From positions 1 to 6,851 of the forward strand of contig JACDBZ010000135.1 of NCBI GenBank assembly GCA_013694645.1: 6,851 nt of DNA, given 5' to 3'. Made by a program: the position numbers and the translations under genes. Numbering within the stretch: the first letter of the stretch is position 1; each line of letters opens with the position of its first letter. This DNA comes from Chloroflexota bacterium (GTDB lineage Bacteria > Chloroflexota > Limnocylindria > QHBO01). The notes under the pieces are model-generated. The model made no database searches. It had not been told where the DNA came from and saw only the letters and a program-made list of their open reading frames with translations. This document shows, in pieces, positions 1 through 6,751 of the stretch.

Positions 1-506
1 CGGAAGAGCTTCATGGCGCAGTCGATGTCTCGAACTCGAAGGCCGAACAGCACAGATACGATGGCGTTGTAGCTCTTGGCGATGAAGATCCGATGCGGCG
101 GGTCGCGGCGCTTGATGCGGTAGCCGATCACCGCGTTGACCGCCTTCGCGGCCGGATCCTCGAGCCGAGACAGCAGGCGGGACATCTCGCGCAGGTCGAA
201 CTGCAGATCGCCGTCGCTGAAGCAGATCAACCCGCCGGCGGCATTGGCGAAGCCCGCCCGCAGCGCGCCGCCGTATCCGCGGTTCTCCTGGTGATGGACG
301 CGGACGCGCGGGTCGTCCGCGGCCAGAGCATCGGCCAACTCAGGCGTTCGGTCGGTCGATCCGTCGTCGACGATCAGGACCTCGATCGAGCCATCCACCA
401 GCAGTCCGATCTCGCCGATGGCACGGCGCACCGTCTCGGCAACGTTCTCCTCCTCATTGAAGGCGGGAAAGAAGAAGGTCAACCGCGGGTGGGCGGGCTC
501 GGTCAT
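1..506 (-). CDS. Family 2 glycosyltransferase, polyprenyl-phosphate mannose/glucose synthase type (3' end cut by window)
   Basis: Seen: an ATG at 504-506 on the minus strand opens a frame that runs off base 1 after 168 codons, so the C-terminus is missing. The N-terminal GT-A fold is clear. FPAFNEEENV (residues 13-22) is the nucleotide-sugar entry motif. IVDDGSTD (45-52) is the UDP/GDP-binding Asp pair. NRGYGGALRAG (75-85) follows. SDGDLQFD (97-104) carries the metal-binding DxD-type acidic residues. GYRIKRRDP (128-136) and LRVRDIDCAMKLF (156-168) are typical of the DPM1/DPG-synthase branch. No membrane helix is visible in the part present. Known: these enzymes transfer mannose or glucose from GDP-Man or UDP-Glc to a polyprenyl phosphate on the cytoplasmic face, making the lipid donor for GT-C enzymes. 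Context: the start overlaps the stop of the upstream DUF2723 gene as ATGA and has its own GAGGG site 9 nt upstream, so the two are very probably co-translated. Sugar specificity cannot be told from sequence; the PMT-like neighbour favours mannose. Confidence 0.95.
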   Translation of the reverse strand, partial: MTEPAHPRLTFFFPAFNEEENVAETVRRAIGEIGLLVDGSIEVLIVDDGSTDRTPELADALAADDPRVRVHHQENRGYGGALRAGFANAAGGLICFSDGDLQFDLREMSRLLSRLEDPAAKAVNAVIGYRIKRRDPPHRIFIAKSYNAIVSVLFGLRVRDIDCAMKLF

Positions 507-2077
507 GTCGCTGGACCCTCGATGAGAAGGAGGCGGGTGAATCCGGGAAGCGTGGGCAGCGTGCTCATCTCCCAGTGCTCGGTGACGTTCGCGCGCTCCC
601 AGTCCGGGAGCACCACGTAGACCGGCCTCCTGCCGAAATGCGCGCGGATCGCGTTGTTCATCGTACGGTACCCGTCGTCGAGGATGTCGCGCTCATCGAT
701 GATCGTCACGTCCGGGCGCTCGCCGTGCACCCAGCGATGGTGCCAGAGTGGCGTGCTGTAGCTCCACCAGCTGACCACGACGGCGTTCGGCGGCAGGAGC
801 TCGTGGACGGACGCGACCCAGTCATCGGCGTCTCGGTTCTGGCTCTGATCGTGCGCGTCGTAGCCGGTCACCAGGGAGGCAGCCGGCAGCAGGGCCCCCA
901 GCCCCAGCACGAGCCCGCCGCCGAGCGCCGCCAGCGAGCGACGAGCACGTGTGGTCGTGACGAGCCGTCGTCCGATCTCGGCGAGGGCCTGGGCACATGC
1001 CGCGCCGATGGTCGCCAGCGCCACCCCGAGGAGTGGCGCCAGCACGGCCACGGTCGGCATGTAGTAGCGATCAATATCGCCGTCTCGGAAGTTCATCGAG
1101 TACAGCACGTTGCCGATCACGAACAGGACGAGCACGGCGAAGGTGCCCATGGAACGCGCGGCAACGATCGCAGCGCCGATGGCGATCAGCAGCCAGCCGG
1201 GAGTCACGAACTGGGCGGCCAGCACGGGTTCGGCGTCCGCCCATTTGCTGCGGAGATCCGCGAGGGGCTCTCGGAAGTCCTGGAACAGGCCGCTGAACTG
1301 CTCGGCCAGGACTAGGTAGCGAAACCGGTCCCACGTGTCCGGCCGCGCGTAGAAGAGCGGCGGCTCCGGGTCGCTGATGGCTCGAAACCAGATGAAGGCA
1401 AACGAGCCGATGCCGATGGTGACCGCTGCCGCGCACAGCGCGATGAGGCGCCACCGTCGCCAGAACCGGCCGTCGACGACGAAGAGCCACACGACGATGC
1501 CGAAGGCGAAGAGGCCGATGAGCGGATGGACACCCAGACCCAGCCCGAACGTCAGCGATGCCCCCACCAGCCAGCCACCCGCTCGGCGTGACCGCGACCG
1601 TTCGGCCGCCCGCCATGTGAGAAGCAGCCACACCAGGATCGTGACCGACAGGATGCTGATGGCATGCACATCGGCGCGGGTCGCGTTCTCCCACGGTTCG
1701 GACGCGAAGGCGAAGGCCGCTCCGGCAACGCCGGCAGCCGTCGCGCGCATGGCCCGATCCCGCTCGCCGATCAGGTGTGCCGTGGTCAGGACGACGAACC
1801 CGGCGGCAAGGGCCACCGAGACGCCCGAGAGCAGATTCATGCGCCACGCGACCTCCCCGATCGGCAGCTGGCTCCAGAGCCAGCCGAGCATCAGATACGT
1901 CGGGAACCCGGTCGGATGGAAGATCGAGAGGGTCGGGGGCACGGTCTGCGCCTCCCCGGTGTCCCAGAAGCCGGTCGCCGGCAGCATCGTGCGCAGGTAG
2001 ATCCCCAGGGCGAGCAGCGTGACCAGCACGGCCGCGAAGGCGACCGCATTGTCGGTGTGGGGGATCCAGCCTCTCAC
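503..2077 (-). CDS. DUF2723 / TMEM260-like membrane glycosyltransferase (GT-C fold)
   Basis: Seen (524 aa from a GTG at 2077): a multi-pass membrane protein with about ten hydrophobic segments and a soluble C-terminal tail of about 120 residues. After TM1 comes GFWDTGEA (about residues 36-43), the hallmark first-loop acidic motif of DUF2723, then HPTGFPTYLMLG (54-65) and RMNLLSG (79-85). Further in are LGVHPL (181-186) and GDIDRYYMP (333-341). The tail keeps the family pattern LLPPNAVVVS, RPDVTIID and RPVYVVLP. Known: eukaryotic TMEM260 is a protein O-mannosyltransferase; bacterial DUF2723 members are predicted GT-C enzymes using polyprenyl-linked sugars outside the membrane. Start choice: the frame is open to a GTG at 2188 and an ATG at 2155. 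By hand count, 7 of the 26 codons from 2155 to 2078 end in A/T, including the rare ATA, against 2 of the first 47 from 2077 on. That marks 2078-2155 as non-coding. The weakness of 2077 is that no good Shine-Dalgarno site sits at normal spacing. First gene of the leftward pair; acceptor unknown. Confidence 0.92.
   Translation of the reverse strand: MRGWIPHTDNAVAFAAVLVTLLALGIYLRTMLPATGFWDTGEAQTVPPTLSIFHPTGFPTYLMLGWLWSQLPIGEVAWRMNLLSGVSVALAAGFVVLTTAHLIGERDRAMRATAAGVAGAAFAFASEPWENATRADVHAISILSVTILVWLLLTWRAAERSRSRRAGGWLVGASLTFGLGLGVHPLIGLFAFGIVVWLFVVDGRFWRRWRLIALCAAAVTIGIGSFAFIWFRAISDPEPPLFYARPDTWDRFRYLVLAEQFSGLFQDFREPLADLRSKWADAEPVLAAQFVTPGWLLIAIGAAIVAARSMGTFAVLVLFVIGNVLYSMNFRDGDIDRYYMPTVAVLAPLLGVALATIGAACAQALAEIGRRLVTTTRARRSLAALGGGLVLGLGALLPAASLVTGYDAHDQSQNRDADDWVASVHELLPPNAVVVSWWSYSTPLWHHRWVHGERPDVTIIDERDILDDGYRTMNNAIRAHFGRRPVYVVLPDWERANVTEHWEMSTLPTLPGFTRLLLIEGPAT
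516..520 (-). promoter_or_regulatory. Ribosome binding site of the GT2 gene
   Basis: GAGGG on the minus strand lies 9 nt before the ATG at 506, inside the last codons of the upstream gene. It supports the ATG at 506 as the start and independent or re-initiated translation at the ATGA junction. The same pentamer precedes the divergent gene. Confidence 0.6.
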
Positions 2078-2096
2078 CGTGCTCGACGGCGAAACT

Positions 2097-2124
2097 CGGC
2101 TCCTCTCTGAGCCGTCGGAGGCTC
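2097..2124. repeat. Alternating inverted repeats GGCTC-N6-GAGCC-N6-GGCTC
   Basis: Three arms occur at 2098-2102 (GGCTC), 2109-2113 (GAGCC) and 2120-2124 (GGCTC), each offset by exactly 11 bp. The first pair extends to 6 bp (CGGCTC 2097-2102 with GAGCCG 2109-2114). The middle arm can pair with either neighbour but not both. The block touches the TATACT element and, if the leftward transcript starts near 2120, most of it lies in that 5' leader. It could be a tandem operator on one face of the helix or two competing leader hairpins. Confidence 0.6.
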
Positions 2125-2175
2125 GATGTATACTCACCGCCACCTTGGCGCGCATGACGAAACGGCGCACCCTTC

Positions 2176-2180
2176 GAGGG
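2176..2180 (+). promoter_or_regulatory. Ribosome binding site of the GT-C fusion gene
   Basis: GAGGG ends 11 nt before the ATG at 2192. It is the same pentamer used by the GT2 gene and is the main reason for preferring 2192 over the upstream ATG at 2126. That upstream ATG overlaps the likely promoter element and has no comparable site. Confidence 0.5.
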
Positions 2181-2191
2181 CGCTGCACCTG

Positions 2192-5100
2192 ATGGCCCGT
2201 GGCCCCGTCGGCCGACGGGGTGTTGGGGTATCCGATCTGTTTCGGCGCTTCGACGCCGGCACGATCCTCACGACGATCCTCGTCCTCGGCCTTGCCCTGC
2301 GCCTCTTCGTCGCCGCCGTCTACCTGCCCCAGAGCGGGTTCTCGATCGACATCGGCGACTTCACCGCATGGAGTCAGCGGCTAGCAAGCGTCGGGCCATC
2401 TCAGTTCTACGAGCAAGGCTACTTCAGCGACTATCCGCCGGGCTACCTGTACGTGCTCTGGCTGCTCGGTTTCGTTGGCGGCGCGCTTGGTCCTCTGGTC
2501 GGCCAGGATGCGACCGGCGGTCTGGTCAAGGTACCGGGCATCCTCGCCGATGTTGCCATCGCCTGGCTCCTGTTCGTGATCTGCCGTCGCTGGGGGGACG
2601 AGCTGGTCGAGCGGGCGCACTTCCCCGTCAGGGCGGAGACGCTGGGAATCGCGGCCGCCGCCATCTACTTGTTCAACCCCGGGACCATCTTCGACTCGTC
2701 GGTCTGGGGTCAGATCGACTCGGTGGGCACCCTCGTCCTGCTGGCGACGGTGTATGCGTTGGCTCGTGGCTGGACGGAGGTCGCGGCCCTCGGTGCCGTC
2801 GTCGCCCTGTTGGTCAAGTTCCAGTTCGCCTTCCTGGTGCCGATTGTGGCCATCGTGGGCATTCGACGCCACCTCGTCGGCCGCTCGAGTGACCCACTCC
2901 ACCATGATCGGCGCGACCCGCTGCGCGTTCTCACCTCGTTGGCGGTCGGCTTCGGGACCCTGACCGTGCTGATGCTGCCGTTCGGGATGACGCTCTATGC
3001 ACCCCTGGAGGGTGGTGACCCGCGAGGGTTGCTCGGCTTCCTCCCCGAGGCCGACCCGAGCGGGAGCCTGATCGGCAAGTTCGTCGAGGCGGCGGGCACC
3101 TACACCGGGCTCTCGGTCAATGCCTTCAACCTGTGGCGCAATCCGTGGAGCGGGTTGGGTGACTCGCTCCATTGGGGCGATGACACGGCGCTGGGCCTGG
3201 CGCTGGGTCCGCTCTCGCTCACCTGGCAGCAGGTCGGGACCGCGCTCTTCGTCCCGGCCGCGCTGCTGGCGTTCGTCCAGGTCGCTCGACGCGACGACCT
3301 GCGGGGCGTGCTGCTCGCCTCGCTGCTGCTCGCAATCGCGTTCTTCGTGCTTCCGACCCGCGTGCATGAGCGGTACCTGTTCCCGGCACTCGCCCTGGCT
3401 GCACCGCTCGTCCTCTCCGGGCGCCCGTGGCCATGGATCTACGGCGGGGTGACACTGTCGTTCTTCGCGAACATCTATTGGGTCTACACCGAGGATTGGT
3501 CCTTTGCGGGCGGCGTCATCAACCCCGGCGCCGACGGGCTGCCGATGCCCCAGGATCCGTTCCTGACCGCCACGCTGCTCTCCGACTGGGGCATCTGGCT
3601 CCTCTCGTTGATGGCCGTCGTCCTGCTCGGCGCCGTCGCATGGCGGTCGTTGCTGACAGTGGTGCGACCGGGGGTGGACCGCTCCGTCATCGTTGAACGC
3701 GAGGACGTCGTGGCGGTGGCCCCGGAGCGTGCGCCGCGCGCCCCGGATTGGGCGGCCGAAGTGTTGGCCGAGTCCGAGCCACGTGGCGCCGGGCGGTTCG
3801 GCTGGCTGAGGCGCAACCCCGCCGACGCCTACCTGCGCGAGCCGACCCGCCGCCTGGATCGGCGCGACGCGCTGCTGTTGCTCGGGTTGGTGGTCTTCGG
3901 GCTCGTATTCCGCCTGTGGCGGCTCGAGGTGCCACGCGGCCACCATTTCGACGAGGTCTACCACGCGCGCTCAGCCGCGGAATGGCTCAGCAACTGGCAG
4001 AACGACTGGGATCGGGATGTCTACGAATGGACGCATCCGATGCTGGCGAAGTATTTGATCGCGGCCGGCATCGTCTTCGCGGATCCGAACAAGATCGTCG
4101 GCAACAGCGACCTCGATGGACCGTCGCCGACGATCGCGGTCGCGCCACGCAGCTCATCGATTGGTCACGCTCGGTCGATCGCCTTCACGGCCACGGTCGG
4201 CGGTTCGATTATCGTCGCCTCCGATGCCGAACGTGGAGAAGAGCTCGGACGGTGGAACGCCGGAGGACCGATCGCCTCCGTTGCATACGACGCCGACGCG
4301 CCACGGCTCCTCGTCGGACGCGGCGATGTCGGGACGGTCGAGAGCTACGAGCTCGCGGGGCTGCTGGCGTCGCCCGACGGCCGCGCCCCGCCGGCCGGCC
4401 CATCGATCAGGACGCGGCTCGCCGGCGTCACGCAGGTCGACGTGCCGCGCGACGCAGAGGTGATCCTGGTCCGCGGCCCTGACGGCGTCGCGCTCGTCGA
4501 CGGCACAACCGACGAGGTGCGGGCATCAGCCGGCGGCACCTACGGCGGCATCGCGTGGGTGCACGCGACCGGGGACGACGCCGGATTCGTGGCAGCCACC
4601 GATCCAGCGCGCAACGCCGTGGTGTTCCTTGATGGCTCGACGCTGGAACCGCTGCTCGATGCCGATGGCGAGGAGCTCGGAGTCGTCACCATCGATGCAC
4701 CGCTCGTGGGGCCGGTCGCGACGCGTGGCGGCGGCGACGACCAGCAACTCTTTGCGATCACCGGTGCTCTTGCCGCCAACGACGAGCACCCAGCGACCGC
4801 CGGCGGATTGGCCGCCATCGACGCCGATGCCCAGACGCTGACTGATCTTGTGCCGCTTCCCGGAGCACCGTCGCTGATCGGCTACCAGGCGATCGCCAAC
4901 CTGGTCTACGTGGCCGGCGTGACGGGGGCGGGTGAGCCGGTGGTGTGGCCCGTCGAGCCGCACATCGACGGGCGCAACGACACGAGCGCCGGCCTTGCCT
5001 CGTTCGACCAGACAATCCTTCCCGCTCCCGCCCTGGCCATGGCCTTCGACGTCAGCGGCGACAGTCAGCAAGATGACCACGGTCGGCTGGTCCTGAGCAC

Positions 5101-6751
5101 CGGTGATGGCGCGCTCGTCCGCGTGGACGCGGGCAGCAACGCGTTCGCGTGGCGCCTGGCGGGTGTCCTGTTCGGCGCCCTGCTGGTGGCGCTGGTCTAC
5201 CTGCTGGCGGCCACCATGTTCGGACGCCGGCGCATCGCGCTCCTCGCGGCCGGATTCGTGGCGATCGATGGCATGAGCTACGTGATGAGTCGCATCGCCA
5301 TGAACGACATCTTCGTGACGGTGTTCATCGTGGCCGCCTATCTTGCCTTCTGGCAGGTCTGGTCGGGCCGCTGGTCGCGCAGCGCATGGTGGGTCCTGCC
5401 GCTGGTCGGCGTTCTGATCGGCCTGGCGGCCGCCACCAAGTGGGTCGGCTTCTATGCGCTCGCCGGAATCTGGATCCTGGTCCTTGCCCGCTCGAGCCTT
5501 GGCCGCCTGCTGCTGGTCGCGCTGGTTGCCTTTGCCACGGTCGTGGGCGGGATCGGCGCGCCATGGCCATTCCTGGCGACCATGGTCCTGGTGCTGGGTG
5601 TCGCGCTGGCCATCGTCCACGCGCGGCCGATACGGATCGACGCGCGCAGCGCGATGCTCGCGCTGCCGGCAACGGGCGTGGTGCTCGGTGGCGTCGGACT
5701 GGCCTTCGCGCTCGGCTATGGCCAGGTGGAGGGCCGCAATCCCGGAAGCGCGGTGGAGATGCTCTTCGGCGTGCTGACGCGCGGTGCCCAGGCCGCGTGG
5801 CCCGCGTGGCTGATGCTCGGCGTGGCCGGGATCCTCCTGGCGTGGAGGGCATGGCGGTCACTGCGAGATCCGAGGTCGGACGCACGCTGGCAACAGCCCG
5901 CCGAGATGGGGGGCTTTGCATGGTCATGGATCGGCGTCTGCCTGCTCGTCATTCCGCTGACGGTGTACGCGCTCACCTACATCCCGTACCTCCAGCTCGG
6001 GCACTCCTTCGCCGGTCCGGATGCCGGGCCGGGCTACGGTTGGTCGCTCGAGGAGCTGCACGCGCAGATGTTCGGCTACCACTATGGCCTGACCGCAGGC
6101 CACGCCAGCTCGGCGCCATGGTGGAGCTGGCCGCTCGGCCTCAAGCCGACCTGGTTCTTCAACAGCTCATATGACGGCGATCAGATCGCGGTCATCTACA
6201 ACGGCGGCAACCCGATCCTGCTCTGGGCCGGCGTCCCCGCCATCGTCGTCTGCTCGGTGCTGGCCTGGAAGCGCCGCTCGGCGGCCCTCGTCCTGGTCGT
6301 CGCTGCATTCGCCTTCCAGATGGCTCCGTGGACGCGCATCGAGCGCGCGTCGTTCGCGTATCACTACCTGACCGCGGTCATCTTCGCCATGATCGCCATC
6401 GCCTACGTGGTGGACGAGCTCCTGCGTCGGCCGGCCTGGCGCCAGCTGGCGATCGGGTACCTGGCACTCGTGGTGGTTGCCGCTGTCGTGGTCTTTCCTC
6501 TCGGCGCAGCATTGCCGATGCCGGACTGGTACATCAACGCGGCGCGTGCGCTGCCGCCCTGGAACTACGCATTCCAATTCCCTGACCCGCCGCAGGGTGA
6601 GCGTGGCGATCTCATCAGCGCATCCGGCCTCAAGCTCGTCGCCGGGGCTCTCGCCGCCATGGCCGCGATTGCGTGGGCGCTGCGGGGGCGATCCTGGGCC
6701 CCGCCCTTGATGCGGCTTATCGCGCGACGGCAGGCTGCTATCAGGGACTGA
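2192..6751 (+). CDS. Two-enzyme membrane glycosyltransferase fusion: Gpi18-like mannosyltransferase + PMT-like O-mannosyltransferase with inserted propeller
   Basis: Seen (1519 aa): module 1, residues ~1-490, has about 11-13 hydrophobic helices with the COG5542/Gpi18-like motifs: DIGDFTAW (53-60), DYPPGYLYVLW (80-90), ILADVAIAWLL, FNPGTIF...WGQIDS (172-177) and VHERYLFPALA (391-401). A charged cytoplasmic-type linker (~492-555) follows. Module 2 starts with a helix, then the PMT first-loop acidic pair HFDEVY (D587, E588), THPMLAK (614-620), an inserted soluble domain (~640-982), FAWRLAG (W987, R988), SRIAMND (1033-1039), ATKWVGFY (K1083), and a C-terminal PMT_4TMC-type part with YHYGL, SWPLGLKPTWFF and APWTRIERASFAYHY (~1379-1392). 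Known: PMTs move mannose from polyprenyl-P-mannose to Ser/Thr of exported proteins; Gpi18-type enzymes add mannose to lipid-linked glycans. Both retain their acidic catalytic-loop residues, so both look active. Bacterial PMTs are usually about 450-550 aa; module 2 is about 960 because of the insertion and extra helices. Start: ATG 2192 has GAGGG upstream and is the last start codon before TM1. Donor probably comes from the nearby GT2 enzyme. Confidence 0.93.
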   Translation: MARGPVGRRGVGVSDLFRRFDAGTILTTILVLGLALRLFVAAVYLPQSGFSIDIGDFTAWSQRLASVGPSQFYEQGYFSDYPPGYLYVLWLLGFVGGALGPLVGQDATGGLVKVPGILADVAIAWLLFVICRRWGDELVERAHFPVRAETLGIAAAAIYLFNPGTIFDSSVWGQIDSVGTLVLLATVYALARGWTEVAALGAVVALLVKFQFAFLVPIVAIVGIRRHLVGRSSDPLHHDRRDPLRVLTSLAVGFGTLTVLMLPFGMTLYAPLEGGDPRGLLGFLPEADPSGSLIGKFVEAAGTYTGLSVNAFNLWRNPWSGLGDSLHWGDDTALGLALGPLSLTWQQVGTALFVPAALLAFVQVARRDDLRGVLLASLLLAIAFFVLPTRVHERYLFPALALAAPLVLSGRPWPWIYGGVTLSFFANIYWVYTEDWSFAGGVINPGADGLPMPQDPFLTATLLSDWGIWLLSLMAVVLLGAVAWRSLLTVVRPGVDRSVIVEREDVVAVAPERAPRAPDWAAEVLAESEPRGAGRFGWLRRNPADAYLREPTRRLDRRDALLLLGLVVFGLVFRLWRLEVPRGHHFDEVYHARSAAEWLSNWQNDWDRDVYEWTHPMLAKYLIAAGIVFADPNKIVGNSDLDGPSPTIAVAPRSSSIGHARSIAFTATVGGSIIVASDAERGEELGRWNAGGPIASVAYDADAPRLLVGRGDVGTVESYELAGLLASPDGRAPPAGPSIRTRLAGVTQVDVPRDAEVILVRGPDGVALVDGTTDEVRASAGGTYGGIAWVHATGDDAGFVAATDPARNAVVFLDGSTLEPLLDADGEELGVVTIDAPLVGPVATRGGGDDQQLFAITGALAANDEHPATAGGLAAIDADAQTLTDLVPLPGAPSLIGYQAIANLVYVAGVTGAGEPVVWPVEPHIDGRNDTSAGLASFDQTILPAPALAMAFDVSGDSQQDDHGRLVLSTGDGALVRVDAGSNAFAWRLAGVLFGALLVALVYLLAATMFGRRRIALLAAGFVAIDGMSYVMSRIAMNDIFVTVFIVAAYLAFWQVWSGRWSRSAWWVLPLVGVLIGLAAATKWVGFYALAGIWILVLARSSLGRLLLVALVAFATVVGGIGAPWPFLATMVLVLGVALAIVHARPIRIDARSAMLALPATGVVLGGVGLAFALGYGQVEGRNPGSAVEMLFGVLTRGAQAAWPAWLMLGVAGILLAWRAWRSLRDPRSDARWQQPAEMGGFAWSWIGVCLLVIPLTVYALTYIPYLQLGHSFAGPDAGPGYGWSLEELHAQMFGYHYGLTAGHASSAPWWSWPLGLKPTWFFNSSYDGDQIAVIYNGGNPILLWAGVPAIVVCSVLAWKRRSAALVLVVAAFAFQMAPWTRIERASFAYHYLTAVIFAMIAIAYVVDELLRRPAWRQLAIGYLALVVVAAVVVFPLGAALPMPDWYINAARALPPWNYAFQFPDPPQGERGDLISASGLKLVAGALAAMAAIAWALRGRSWAPPLMRLIARRQAAIRD
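2203..2220. repeat. Perfect 18-bp palindrome inside the start of the fusion gene
   Basis: CCCCGTCGGCCGACGGGG is fully self-complementary and occupies +12 to +29 relative to the A of the ATG at 2192. As RNA it could form a 7-bp GC-rich stem with a GGCC tetraloop within the footprint of an initiating ribosome; as DNA it could be an operator. It encodes part of the poorly conserved stretch GPVGRRGV, where third-position G/C is low (7 of 17 codons end in A/T by hand count), unlike the rest of the gene. Confidence 0.6.
4109..5137 (+). other. Inserted soluble domain, probable seven-bladed beta-propeller, within the PMT module
   Basis: Residues ~640-982 of the fusion protein are non-membrane and fall between THPMLAK (614-620) and FAWR (985-988), which are near neighbours in ordinary PMTs. 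Seven blade-like units can be read, each with hydrophobic strands, a turn rich in Gly/Asp and a small-residue strand. They start near residues 663, 697, 746, 787, 839, 896 and 947, for example VAYDADAPRLLVGRGD, AWVHATGDDAGFVAATD and AFDVSGDSQQDDHGRLVLST. Hand composition: about 47 Asp/Glu against about 17 Arg, no Lys and no Cys. Since the first PMT loop faces outward, the domain should sit outside the cytoplasmic membrane. Propeller assignment is inference from the repeat pattern. Plausible roles are substrate or cell-wall binding beside the active site, analogous to the MIR domain of eukaryotic PMTs, which is a beta-trefoil in a different loop. Confidence 0.7.

Larger units (their letters stand above)
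2078..2191. promoter_or_regulatory. Divergent control region between the leftward operon and the rightward fusion gene
   Basis: This 114-bp gap carries all the signals available for both directions. The AT-rich GTATAC palindrome at 2128-2133 stands out in GC-rich DNA. It gives a -10-like TATACT (2129-2134) rightward and TATACA (2127-2132) leftward, so one element could serve both promoters. The -35 matches are poor on both strands; the best rightward one, CTGAGC at 2107-2112 with a 16-bp spacer, matches only 3 of 6 positions. Predicted starts of transcription near 2141 (+) and 2120 (-) would leave leaders of roughly 50 and 43 nt. GGCTC/GAGCC arms at 2098-2124 sit directly beside the -10 element. 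This is inference from motif inspection only. Confidence 0.4.

Noticed and set aside
2126..2191. Upstream ATG at 2126 as the start of the fusion gene
   Set aside because: It overlaps the TATACT element, has no ribosome binding site, and the 22 extra codons have low third-position G/C. ATG 2192 with GAGGG is better.
2381..3964. Long minus-strand open frame (527 codons) opposite module 1, and a similar one at 4526-5620
   Set aside because: Both translate to sequence rich in Arg, Gln, Asp and His without recognisable motifs and lie opposite well-supported membrane domains. They are antisense shadows expected when third positions are G/C-rich.
4118..4339. Recent horizontal acquisition of the propeller segment, suggested by 21 of 74 codons ending in A/T against 5 of 56 in the adjacent PMT core
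   Set aside because: The excess fades later in the insertion (about 9 of 60 codons near 4441-4620), and parts of module 1 are similarly A/T-rich at third positions. Amino-acid composition of soluble versus membrane segments can explain it.
5149..6174. Plus-strand open frame of 341 codons overlapping the PMT core in another frame
   Set aside because: The product is Arg/Gly/Pro/Ala-rich, with no domain pattern, while the overlapping frame has strong PMT motifs.
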